Assembly: GCA_013400155.1 (NCBI GenBank)
Contig: VXBM01000573.1
Coordinates: forward strand, 54,302-118,301
Length of the DNA: 64,000 nt
Reading direction: 5' to 3'
DNA from: Helopsaltes ochotensis
Taxonomy: Eukaryota > Chordata > Aves > Passeriformes > Locustellidae
Made by a program: the position numbers and the translations under genes. Positions 27,001 through 34,600 of this stretch are shown here, piece by piece. The notes beneath the pieces are model-generated. The model made no database searches. It saw only the letters and a program-made list of their open reading frames with translations, and was not told the origin of the DNA. Each line of letters begins with the position of its first letter. The stretch's first letter is position 1.

Positions 27001-29295
27001 TTGTTTAGTTGACTCATAAATCTTCATCTCCTACTGGTGTCACATTTGTTCTGCATTAAGAAATCAGGCTCCTCTCAACAGTCCTTCTGCATTGCATTGG
27101 ATAATTGTTCTTTAATAGGTCTTTATTCTCTTGCATTAACTGCTTATGTGATATGATGACAGGGTGACAGCATGCAGTAAGAACTGCAGATTTCCAAAGC
27201 CTATTTCAGCTCAGTCTCTTAATTCTGTTCTCACATGCCATTCAGTGTTCCCTTATGTGAGCCATGTTTTTGGTGGCTTTCCAGTCATCATAAAGCTGAG
27301 TTTCTGAAATTCACACAGAATGCTGGGCATACTGGTTGCTATATTTTTATGTGCAGGAGCTGGATTTTCTCAGCCTGAGAAGGAGAAGGGAGATGTCTTG
27401 CTGTCTGGCTATCTGAGGGGTAGTTACAGAAAAGAGATTGATTTTCACAAGTGCACAGCAAGAAGACAAGAGGCAATGGACACAAGACACAAGTGATGGA
27501 AATTCACATTATTTATGAGGGAACAGATTTTGGTTTTTTGCTAGTTAGGTGGCAGTGGCTCAGAGAGATGGTGAGGAGAGTCCCTCTCCCTGGAGAGTCA
27601 AAATTCAGTTGGACAGATGCCAGACCAACCTGATCCAACTCTAGACAGGAGGTTGGAGTGAAGATCTTCAAAGGTCCCTTCCAAATGCAATTATTCTAAG
27701 ATTCTTCTATTTGCCAGCTCATCAAGAAATAGCATGTGCCATTTCTTATTCTGGGCTACTCCAGTGATGTTAGTTTTTTACAGAAATGTGGAAGAATTGA
27801 ATAATGTTGTGTGTCTATCAAAATGAAATGATGTTATGAATGGGTATAACAAAGGAGAAGCTTTAGCCAGTTGGTTTTCAGAAAACCAGACTAAAAATCC
27901 TGTGTTAATACCTGTGTCTTGTGCCCAGCATCTTGTGCTGCTGAGGAAGGAGGCAGCTTTCCATTTGCAGAGGGGGATTTCACAAGTGCTCTCAGTAGCA
28001 ACCAGAGTGTTCTCCCTTGAGCAGGAGCCAGCTCAGTGTTATATGACAAAATAAGGATGAGGCTGCGATTCCTACCCTTTGTGTGACTCCTGCCTCCTTC
28101 TTTGTGATCTTATCAAATTCATCTTACTAGACTGGGTTCTCAAGGGGAAATAGAAGACTGAATTGCTGATATCCAGCCTCACCTGCACAGGCGTAATGGA
28201 GCTAATATAAAAATTAACATCAGAAATTGTGCACTGTGTAGCACAGAGACCCCTGGCCTGTATGCAGGAATAAGAATGGCCGAAGGATGGCACAGGAAGC
28301 AAGCACAGACCATTGCCCTCTCTGCTCTCTGGTAGTTTGAAATGTGGCACCTGTACAGAATTTTATTTCTGCACCTTCCACTCTCTGGTTTCAGACTGGA
28401 GTGGGTCAGGTGCAACTGCTGGATCTACATCAAGGCATTTAAACCACAGATCAGCATCCCAGGCTTTGTGGAGTCTACATTCTAATGGAACAAGTTCAAT
28501 ATTCAGTGCAGATTTGCTTCCCAGAACTTCTGCAGATACAAATTTTCAGATTGGTAAGAAAAACTGTATACACTGCATAGACTATCATAGATATATACCA
28601 TAATAAATTCCATATGGTGACAGTCAAACCCTAACTAATGGAAAGAAATAGGAAACCTTTCACTGGTTTCACAGAAGTCTGTGCCAGGCTTCTGTTTGGG
28701 GATTAATGGCAACATTACATATGGCATTTGCTGTACTAGGAAAAATAAGAAAGCTCTTGAAATCCTGGGACAGCTCTTCTCCTAAAGGACAGGAATTGCC
28801 TGCTCAGCTGCCACCTTAGGCACCTAAGGAATATTTTACCCTCTGCCAGCTGACTGACTCTCACATGGGACCTATTCCCAGTTAGGGAGCACCGTAGTCT
28901 TGAGATAGACTATGGTGCTCTCCAACTGGAATTGCATTCCCAAAAGAGCAAAGATCTTGGGGATTACAGAAGGCTAAACAGGACATGCTGTGAGCCTTTT
29001 TAAGCCAGAAGAATACCAGCAGGAGATTTTTGTCTTCAAAGATAGACAAATTGTTGCAGAGCCATATTCTGAAAAAGGAATAGCAGCAAACATTCCTGAT
29101 TATTTTTGGAAAAATGCTTATTTCTCTTATTTCCCCAAAGACATTAAAACTGCATAGGCAGGTTCTTTCTAAATACATTAAATCAAGTTATTATAATGCA
29201 AAAATGTTCCCAATTTTTTTCCCACAGCTGAAGTCCATTACAACCCCAGTGCTGTATCTCCAGAAGATGATGAGACCAACCATCCTTTTTCATGA
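8638..29295 (+). CDS. ADGRG4: ADGRG4 (GPR112), adhesion G-protein-coupled receptor G4, 3' part of gene
   Basis: Nineteen exons with GT-AG borders and matching phases give an ~840-residue open frame ending in TGA at 29293-29295. In window numbering it contains: a SEA-like segment (~20-75), a HormR-type Cys-rich module (~140-190), a GAIN domain ending in a canonical GPS (CFCNHLTHFGVLL, cleavage expected between Leu466 and Thr467), seven hydrophobic helices (~485-755) and a Ser/Thr-rich tail. The family self-cleaves at the GPS and is activated by the tethered peptide that starts at the GPS Thr. ADGRG4 is a plasma-membrane orphan receptor known from intestinal enterochromaffin cells in mammals. 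Identity rests on the 7TM and GPS sequence and on synteny with BRS3 and HTATSF1. The N-terminal part known in mammals (pentraxin plus a very long mucin-like stretch) is not seen. The start is not in view, so the gene is partial here. ADGRG2 is the nearest alternative, but synteny argues against it. Confidence 0.9.
9162..9256 (+). CDS. ADGRG4: ADGRG4 exon b (SEA-like, first half)
   Basis: Acceptor TTACAG, donor TGG|GTGAGT. It enters with 2 nt and leaves in phase 0. The frame reads KFFSVHMYFSLLYKMERA and continues to LLEHW. It fits a SEA-type fold by pattern only, and phases match both neighbours. Confidence 0.55.
9321..9395 (-). mobile_element. CR1 LINE 3'-end fragment
   Basis: The motif ATCATAGAATACTTTAGG, then TTGGAA, AGAGACCT and ATCTAGTCC, is the reverse complement of a CR1 3' end. 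It is a short 5'-truncated scrap within an ADGRG4 intron. Confidence 0.7.
9654..9706 (+). CDS. ADGRG4: ADGRG4 exon c (SEA-like, second half)
   Basis: Acceptor TTTCCAG, donor GTCAG|GTGAGG. It enters in phase 0 and leaves in phase 2, giving FNIIFTGEGFVVANFKV, a beta-strand-like pattern typical of the end of SEA domains. AG plus C from 12182 completes a Ser codon. Confidence 0.6.
10573..11211 (-). other. Antisense open frame of 212 codons in an ADGRG4 intron (not called as a gene)
   Basis: It is an uninterrupted antisense frame with a hydrophobic N-terminus (MEVMGIPFLLLLLVWG) resembling a signal peptide. No family is recognised in the rest. It lies wholly within the intron between 9706 and 12182. 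A frame of this length could occur by chance in 64 kb, so I record it only as an open frame. Confidence 0.2.
11656..11969 (-). mobile_element. Solo LTR, ERVK-like (family B)
   Basis: This 314 bp element is flanked by an exact 6 bp repeat ATATAC (11650-11655 and 11970-11975). Read on the - strand it begins TGTGGGACAGAG and ends TA. A TATATA-type promoter word occurs inside in that orientation (near 11735). No internal retroviral sequence is attached. It ends 213 bp upstream of the exon at 12182. Confidence 0.65.
12182..12327 (+). CDS. ADGRG4: ADGRG4 exon d (between SEA and HormR)
   Basis: Acceptor TTTGTAG, donor ATAG|GTAAAA; enters with 1 nt, leaves in phase 1. It encodes CVCKTTVKATCLEIQDLSL followed by KIKELLNDTYKEGLFSLYV, with three cysteines, a helix-like stretch and an NDT glycosylation site. 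Confidence 0.8.
13258..13390 (+). CDS. ADGRG4: ADGRG4 exon e (HormR, first half)
   Basis: Acceptor CTCCTCAG, donor ATCTG|GTGAGT; enters with 2 nt and leaves with 2 nt. It encodes ALVGYPESSSFTRYKGNYS and then CPVRSPASKMEVRC and NPLQSAQRI. The pattern is that of a hormone-receptor-like module, but the Trp normal for the YxWP position is read as Cys. Confidence 0.8.
13895..14013 (+). CDS. ADGRG4: ADGRG4 exon f (HormR end, GAIN start)
   Basis: Acceptor TTTTTCAG, donor GAAG|GTATGG. TG from the previous exon plus T makes Cys. It then reads DISIELEQGFWKKPNMIKC, which closes the HormR module (W..P....C), and runs into LLEKLPNNILDLQDIKLTE, the first GAIN helices. Confidence 0.9.
14921..15131 (+). CDS. 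ADGRG4: ADGRG4 exon g (GAIN helical subdomain)
   Basis: Acceptor TTTTTTTCAG, donor ATAG|GTAAGT; phase 1 in, phase 2 out. It encodes ENAQEVVQHILYLLPDATL and on to LEDYILLQE-type amphipathic helices typical of GAIN subdomain A. Confidence 0.93.
16233..16398 (+). CDS. ADGRG4: ADGRG4 exon h (GAIN)
   Basis: Acceptor TTGTGAAG, donor CTCAAG|GTGAGA; the first T completes a Ser codon and it leaves in phase 0. It encodes ILKMTEEMGYKVTYTERNM and on to LALLVLRPDPSLFGGLAFG. The usual long pyrimidine tract lies about 15 bp upstream of the acceptor. Confidence 0.9.
16522..16671 (+). CDS. ADGRG4: ADGRG4 exon i (GAIN)
   Basis: Acceptor CTCCTGCAG, donor TTTCTG|GTAACT; exactly 50 codons, phase 0 to 0. It encodes ALASVFLPKSLKNFLRIEY and on to IQFKFFGTTSLFL. 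Confidence 0.92.
17480..17602 (+). CDS. ADGRG4: ADGRG4 exon j (GAIN subdomain B)
   Basis: Acceptor CCCCTGCAG, donor AACAAG|GTAGGA; 41 codons, phase 0 to 0. It encodes TYVVSASIENASIQNLNEP and VIVTLHHI, the beta-strand pattern just before the GPS in adhesion GPCRs. Confidence 0.95.
19284..19329 (+). CDS. ADGRG4: ADGRG4 exon k (GPS, first half)
   Basis: Acceptor TGTTTCCAG, donor AACA|GTGAGT; phase 0 to 1. It encodes NAAVHCVFWDFGKN, the Cys-x-Phe-Trp start of the GPS motif. Confidence 0.93.
19918..20014 (+). repeat. (TTTC)n microsatellite, left flank of gap
   Basis: An uninterrupted TTTC array of about 97 bp runs directly into the N gap. It lies in the ADGRG4 intron that splits the GPS. Long 'open frames' through it are artefacts of the repeat and the Ns. 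Confidence 0.97.
20015..20958. other. Assembly gap (944 N)
   Basis: A run of N bounded on both sides by the same TTTC array. The missing sequence is probably more of the array, and its true length is unknown. No exon is missing, since the GPS exons on either side join in phase. Confidence 0.97.
20959..21030 (+). repeat. (TTTC)n microsatellite, right flank of gap
   Basis: About 72 bp of the same TTTC array resumes after the N gap and ends at TGTGTGCAG, 245 bp before the next ADGRG4 exon. Confidence 0.97.
21276..21379 (+). CDS. ADGRG4: ADGRG4 exon l (GPS cleavage site and tethered agonist)
   Basis: Acceptor TTTTACACAG, donor CTACTG|GTGAGT; phase 1 in, 0 out. It encodes NGLGGWNTSGCEMEY and ends CFCNHLTHFGVLL. 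All four GPS cysteines and the His-Leu-Thr cleavage triad are present, so self-cleavage should work. Thr467 begins the tethered agonist. Confidence 0.97.
22740..22861 (+). CDS. ADGRG4: ADGRG4 exon m (TM1)
   Basis: Acceptor GTAACACAG, donor CTTGA|GTAAGT; phase 0 to 2. It encodes DLARTEIDVTHDHI followed by helix 1 (LISYAGCGASSLFLGITLM). Confidence 0.95.
23108..23312 (-). mobile_element. CR1 LINE 3' fragment
   Basis: A ~205 bp stretch with the CR1 tail signature in reverse complement: ATCATTGAATGC, GGCAGGGACACTTTCCACTA, CCATCCAACCTGGCCTTGAA, ATGGGGCAGCCACAGCT and GGGCACCC. It lies in an ADGRG4 intron and ends ~150 bp before the next exon. Confidence 0.85.
23461..23729 (+). CDS. ADGRG4: ADGRG4 exon n (TM2-TM4)
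   Basis: Acceptor TTATTTTTAG, donor CTGGG|GTAAGT; phase 2 in, 1 out. It encodes VRRDNPSKILLNLCAALLM (helix 2), the extracellular-loop Cys, helix 3 (LHYFILAAFTWMFLESVHF) and the start of helix 4 (YILKCCIAGWG). Confidence 0.97.
24875..24968 (+). CDS. ADGRG4: ADGRG4 exon o (TM4 end, ECL2)
   Basis: Acceptor CACATTAG, donor AATTT|GTAAGT; phase 1 in, 2 out. It encodes GIPAIVITLVLIINKDFYG, the Gly-x-Pro in helix 4 usual for this family, plus the start of loop 2. Confidence 0.93.
26029..26318 (+). CDS. ADGRG4: ADGRG4 exon p (TM5-TM7)
   Basis: Acceptor TTTCCTGCAG, donor CAAG|GTAATT; phase 2 in, 1 out. It encodes the loop-2 CW motif (CWIQDNTVFYISVVAYF), helix 5, intracellular loop 3 (KRRTQKTTRFWKQ), helix 6 (MFLLGLTWGFAFFAWG) and helix 7 (FFLYLFSIFNTLQ). 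Confidence 0.97.
26722..26790 (-). mobile_element. CR1 LINE 3'-end scrap
   Basis: AAAATCATAGCATAGCTTGG, then GTTGGAGGAGACCTTAAAG, is the reverse complement of a CR1 terminus. It is ~70 bp long, 90 bp upstream of the next exon. Confidence 0.7.
26882..26983 (+). CDS. ADGRG4: ADGRG4 exon q (end of TM7, helix 8)
   Basis: Acceptor CTCTTCAG, donor TCTG|GTAAGC; phase 1 to 1. It encodes FFIFVFHCLMKDEVVKQCR and HLCCGRF, the membrane-proximal end of helix 7 and a possibly palmitoylated Cys pair. Confidence 0.95.
27646..27707 (+). mobile_element. CR1 LINE 3'-end scrap
   Basis: GGAGGTTGGAGTGAAGATCT, then TCAAAGGTCCCTTCCAA and TTCTAAGATTCT, matches a CR1 terminus in the forward direction. Confidence 0.75.
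28395..28553 (+). CDS. ADGRG4: ADGRG4 exon r (cytoplasmic tail)
   Basis: Acceptor CTGGTTTCAG, donor GATTG|GTAAGA; phase 1 to 1. It encodes a Ser/Thr-rich tail segment (DWSGSGATAGSTSRHLNHR and on to PRTSADTNFQI) rich in potential phosphorylation sites. Confidence 0.88.
28874..28933. other. Hairpin-forming inverted repeat, 27-nt arms, 6-nt loop
   Basis: The arms 28874-28900 and 28907-28933 pair with 22 Watson-Crick and 2 G-U pairs (RNA, + strand) out of 27, around the loop TGAGAT. The 14 bp next to the loop are unbroken apart from wobbles. It lies in the last ADGRG4 intron. Size and pairing resemble a small pre-miRNA or a decayed palindromic element. Function is unknown. Confidence 0.6.
29228..29295 (+). 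CDS. ADGRG4: ADGRG4 last coding exon
   Basis: Acceptor TTTCCCACAG; phase 1 in. It encodes AEVHYNPSAVSPEDDETNH and PFS, then TGA at 29293-29295. The acidic end is short. Confidence 0.85.
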
Positions 29296-30884
29296 AGAAT
29301 ACTCTCCTTGGATACAGGGTTGCACTATGCACAGAAAGTTTGATTTTTACACCGATGCTAAGTTTGTTTTCCTCTGCTTATCTACTGATGGTTCCTTTTG
29401 AGGCTTGTAGAAACAAACATGGTTCTAAAGAATTACTTCTAATGTACAGTTATCACAATTATAGAGCTAAAACATCCCATGACTCAACTTTAGGCTTCAT
29501 GAGGTGTAGCAGTACTGACCACAAAAGGATTTGGTCCCACTGTGTTTCCAAGATTAGTCTGCATGTTAAACAGCGAGTGGAAAACATTCCTCATCCTGAG
29601 CCCCATTCATAGTTCTTCATGCTTTTTTTTCCCCTTTTCACTGTCCTTCTAGCTCTCTGTTTCCATCTGCATCTGATACTTATCTCAGAATCTAATACCC
29701 GTAATACTGAGTTACAAGTGATATTAGAGACTGTTGGCTGACTGTCTCAGGCATGGATATCTAGATCCTTGATCAGTATCTTTCCTTACTTTTCTGAAAT
29801 TGGCTTTGACCAACTTATACATGAAGAAACTGGACTCAGATTTCCGAGATGTTCCTCTCAGTAGTATGTTTTTATTTTCAGACATGCTGTCACTGGTGAC
29901 CTGAACTTAGATTCCTAAAGAGATGTAAATGCATGTCTAAATGTTTGAAAATGTTGCCCAGTACCTTCAAATGGAATTTGGAAACAATAAAAACTGAAAT
30001 TCCCACCTTCAAGGAGTGTTTATATGTATGACATAGGTTTCAGATTATCTCTCCTGAAAAAACTTCCAAAATTAAACCCGAACAGAACAATAGCCAACAA
30101 AACCCTACTATAATTTGAGATGGAAATAAGGAAATACTCCCTTTAGTGTTGCTTTACTGTGAATACAGCATAACGTAAACTCCATTTCATGACACCATGA
30201 GAGAGACTTAAATTTCCTCACCTGCAGAGGAGGGGCTTCCTTTCAGCAAATGTATTACAGCAAATTGGTAACTTGCCTGCTGAATCAAATCCTAGTTGAG
30301 TTTTGAATGCCCTTCTCTGTATCATTCAAGTAAAGAATTTTAAATTATTGTTAATATAGTGAAACACTAACCTGTACCCATGACAGAGGAATACAGTAAT
30401 ATATTGAAGTAATGTCTTAGAACTGGTACATACGATACAAACTACAAAAGATTCTTTCTGTCAGTGAATAACTCCCACATAGCAATTAATGCAGAAAGAT
30501 GAATATTTTATTGTACAGTACCTACAGCCAACCTACTTGAAATTGGACAGATCACCTTCAGTTCCTTGGCTCTATGGGAGAAATCTTGGCATTTAAAACA
30601 CGGAAACAAGTTCTACCTTGTACCCATATGTTTCTAACTTGAAGTTGTTTTCAAGGGGAATGAAATTTAATAAAAAAGGCAGTTCATTATGTTGGGCATG
30701 AACTATTATATTTTTTATTTTCTTTAGTAAACTCTTTGTTCTGCAATCTGACGCTGAATACAAGTTTTCCCTGCTTTCCAATGTGAAGCAAAATACACTG
30801 TACTGTGGTGCTAAATCTGTGCCTAATCCCCATCCACCCCTAACCTGGCTGCTGGACACCTCAGGGGGGCCCTGAGAGACCAAG
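29296..30884 (+). other. ADGRG4 3' UTR and downstream flank
   Basis: Follows the ADGRG4 stop. The first AATAAA polyadenylation hexamer I see is at 29986-29991, which would give a ~0.7 kb 3' UTR. No other feature is seen up to the LTR at 30885. Confidence 0.5.
29986..29991 (+). terminator. Candidate polyadenylation signal of ADGRG4
   Basis: AATAAA, 691 bp after the stop codon. It is the first canonical hexamer downstream, and use is inferred from position only. Confidence 0.45.
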
Positions 30885-31652
30885 TGTTGGGGATTGGAAT
30901 TGTTTTTCCTGTTTTGCGGAATTTGCTTCCCCCGCCTGGGTTGCTACAAGACTGATTGCTGGATACTTGTGGGTGCTTTGTTTTGGTACCTGGCTAAAAC
31001 AAAAGGAGAAGATACCACAATGGTTGGGAAGCAGGTAAAGAACGAGGCTGGGGGCAGTTTCGCTCTCTTGGTCCCAGCATTCGGGGAGAGGACGGCTGCT
31101 GCTGCTTGCTACCGAAGGAATTCATTGCCGCTACCTGGAGAACCTACATCGGCTCCTCGTGTGCCTCAGAACTCCGGGCTCACCTTCTCCGCCCTGCTGG
31201 AGCCGGGCCGGCCCTGTCCCGCCGCCGCTGTTTTCCACGACACTGCTTTGTGCTTCGGGGGCTTTCCCACCACATTGTGCTCGGCCAGGACACCCCTGCT
31301 GCTCCAGCTGCCATCAGAGAGCGCTTCTGATCTCACCCACAGCCCGGAATTTTCCCACCGTTTCAGCCTGGTGCTCTCGGAGCCCCGGCACCCGACTGCC
31401 CCCCAGACTCTGAAGCAAAGCCTCTTTAAGGTCTTTGGGTCGGTCTTACTGTTAATGTTGTAATAGTTAATGCTGTTTGTTTTACCTTGTTATGCATACT
31501 AGTAAAGAACTGTTATTCCTAGTCCCATACCTCTGCTTGAAAAACCCGTTTAATTTCAAATTATAATAATTTGGGGGAGGGGATCCGGATTCTCTATTCC
31601 AAAGGGAGGTCCTGCCCTCCCCTAGCAGATACCTGTCTTTCAAACCAAGACA
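30885..31652 (+). mobile_element. Solo LTR, ERVL-like (family C, copy 1)
   Basis: A 768 bp element starting TGTTGGGGATTGG and ending CCAAGACA, with an exact 5 bp target-site duplication CCAAG (30880-30884 and 31653-31657). It is collinear with the reverse complement of 57567-58338. The middle (about 31060-31420) is strikingly GC-rich and gives spurious open frames. A 5 bp TSD is typical of ERVL-class elements. No internal genes are present, so it is a solo LTR. Confidence 0.85.
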
Positions 31653-31657
31653 CCAAG

Positions 31658-34600
31658 GAAGGAGGTTGTGTAGTTCTTTGGGGGAACTGGTGTTTTAGTT
31701 CTCCCCCAAGCCCCTTTGAGACTAGTTTGTCTCAGCTACATCAATAAGACCAGGTGGGTGGACAGTCTAAAGTTTCTCTATCACCCTGCTTTGACCCGTA
31801 CTTTGTCCTCTGTGCAGTAATTCTTCCTACATCCACTTCAGAGGACAGAAAATAATAGGCCTACATTTCAAATAGACATTAGGTATCAATTTCTGGTTTT
31901 AAGGAATAAGAAGTCTAGAGAGCATATGAAATTGCCATCACTGCAGGTCTTAAAAAACACTCAGGTGATGGGACAAATACCTGCCAGAATTGGTATAGAT
32001 TGATTTTGCCTTAGGATAAGTCCTCCCAAATGTATTTTCCATGACTCTAATTTAAAATAAGAAGACAGCAGAAGAGGTCAAAACATGAGAGCAACATAAG
32101 ACCGGCCTTGTTTCCCGCATCCTGTAATTATTTTTTTACATTCCTGATAAAAGCTGAAATGTACCTTGATTTTCTAAAGTGTTTGCTACATGCTCTCATA
32201 AAGGATTAGAAGCAACAAAGATTCAGATAAAAGCTGGACGAGCACCATGAAAAGTGCTGGAATAGGGAGGACTTCTCAGGCTGCTGAGAAAAGTCTGGAA
32301 ATGCCATTTCTTGGGTAGATCCATCAGCATGCTTTGCACTTCAGAGGTGTACCAGTGGGAAGAAGGGCAAGCTGCACAGTGTGGAAGTCTCCATTCTTCC
32401 TACTGATTTTTTTTTTTTAAAGCAGAATCTGGAAGTCAATTTTTAAAAACCTGTCAAGTTGCTTGTGTAAAATGCAAAGTAGTATTTGTTCTGGGAAGGC
32501 GGTTAGCTCACTTCCACTCTCATCACATGCCTAATGGCTTTTCCAGCTAAATGGTGTATCATTTATGTTTCAAGCCTGGCTTTGTGTAGGTTGTCAGCTG
32601 GAATGAAGATGTGTAATTTTCCTTGGGCTGAAATAATATCTTCTGCACCAGCACTTGTTGCATTTGCTCTTCTCCAGCATATCTGTGCTGACATTCTGTC
32701 ACAGAATTCTGCATTGATGATTTTCACAGGGAGAGGACATGCACAAAGACAAATCTAATAAAACTTTCTAAGCGCCTGTGTTGCACATCCTGATAATTTT
32801 AAATGATGGGAGCCACTTCTGCAGCTCTGGCTGGAGCATGAGTGGTGTGTGACCAGTACAAGCGCATCCTCCTCCTCCCCGTTTGGATTCTATCAGTTGA
32901 CTTCTGCCCATGGCAGGAGGCTGGAGCAAGATGATCTTAAGGTCCCTTTCAACCCAAACCACTCCATGATTCTATGACTCAATGTAAAAGCTGTTTCAAT
33001 TTCTAAGTTACTCTCAATTTACTCCCAGATTGTTTATTTTTAGTGATACATACACCAGGAAATGTGTGCTCTATTTTAAAGCAATAAAAGGATTTCAGAA
33101 GGTATATTTATCTATGAAGGCAATTACTTGAAGTCAGAACTCAGTGGGTTGTTAACAATAGGTTGGATGATGCAAAAGTAATAAAAAATGACAGTAACAT
33201 TACAGCAGCAGTTGTGGTAAATCAAACAAAACACTCCCCACTCCCACCTTACTATTTAGACTGGCACAAAATTCCACCAGTCTTCATCCTAACTAAATCA
33301 GGGGATGCAGATCCAAGATGTAGGCAGCTCATTCATGGGTTCCTGGAGACTTTTTAAGTCTCTTCATGGACAAGTTACTTAAGCTGTCTTCTAGTTCAGC
33401 ATATGCACAGTGGTCTGGTAAACCTGGGATAGGTAAATCTTACATAGGATGACAGCTAAAGCTTCCTCCTGCCTCTGTGAATCTGCAGTTGTGGTTAGCA
33501 GTGCAACCAAGATGTATAATTCTTTCTAAATTTAGCAGACAGTTGTTATTGGAACAATGAAAGAACTGTCATTATGGGAAATGATTTGAGATTAAAAATC
33601 AAAATACGGGAAAGATAATTGCCTATTGCATAAGATGATTGTTGAGCCTTAATGCACAATTCTCTGTGCTTTTAGATTAGAAAGTATTTAGCATGTAATG
33701 GCATTTTAATGCTTCCAAATTAAATATATTATGGAGAGTTTCAAGGATGCCCAGAAGAATTATCATTGCTATATTACTTCATGCCAGATTGCTCCTGTAA
33801 CTAGAGAAGTGCAAGGATACATTCTAGTGTTTATTTTTTTCTCTGTTTTCTAAGAACTTACACCAATATTTTACTGGCCATTCCTATACTAAAACTGGCT
33901 GAGCTAACTCCTGGAAAAGGGGGCTGGAAAGGGATGCAAGAATGGAAAAACAGCATGAAAGGTATTTGGAGCCATAGATTAATGACAGCAATTGAGATTC
34001 TGTTGCAGGCAAATTGCATCACACCATCTCCACTGAACAGTCTGGATTTGGGCATTGCAGCAAGATCAGAAAGTCTTTTATTTATATTTTAACCAGAAAG
34101 ATACTCCATGTTGTTGCTGCATCACTGCATGCTCCTTTGGACAGCTCCCCTGAACTGACCATCCATTTCACTTCTGTAACAGTGAGGGCTGGGATGCTGT
34201 TATTTTTGCTCCTAGACATTCTGATAAGTCTTGTGATATTTGAAAGTTTAATTGGGTAGCTCATCTTAGTTTCAAAAAACTAAGGGACACCATTCCAATT
34301 GAATATTGCTGCAGGATTTGATGCCACGAATCCCAGTACCTGCACAGCTCCCTCTGCCATTGGTGTAAAATCAACTCCACAAAGATAAACCCAGTGAGTG
34401 GTGAAAACCATCAGGATGACGGACACTGAAATCAAGCTCTTGTCATCACAAGTGAAGAAATCCAGCGTGGGCAGTGCCCTCTGTAACATTCCTCCCTTTG
34501 CCTGAGATTTGTCACTCTGAAATAGATGCCTGGCAAGATGGGGAGGTGATGTTCTGTTTTGGGAGGTACTCAGTGTGGTGCATGGAAATTACTTATTCCC

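Noticed and set aside
30894..31463. 189-codon frame near the ADGRG4 3' flank
   Set aside because: It lies within the ERVL-like solo LTR and recurs in the LTR copy at 57567-58338. It is not a gene.
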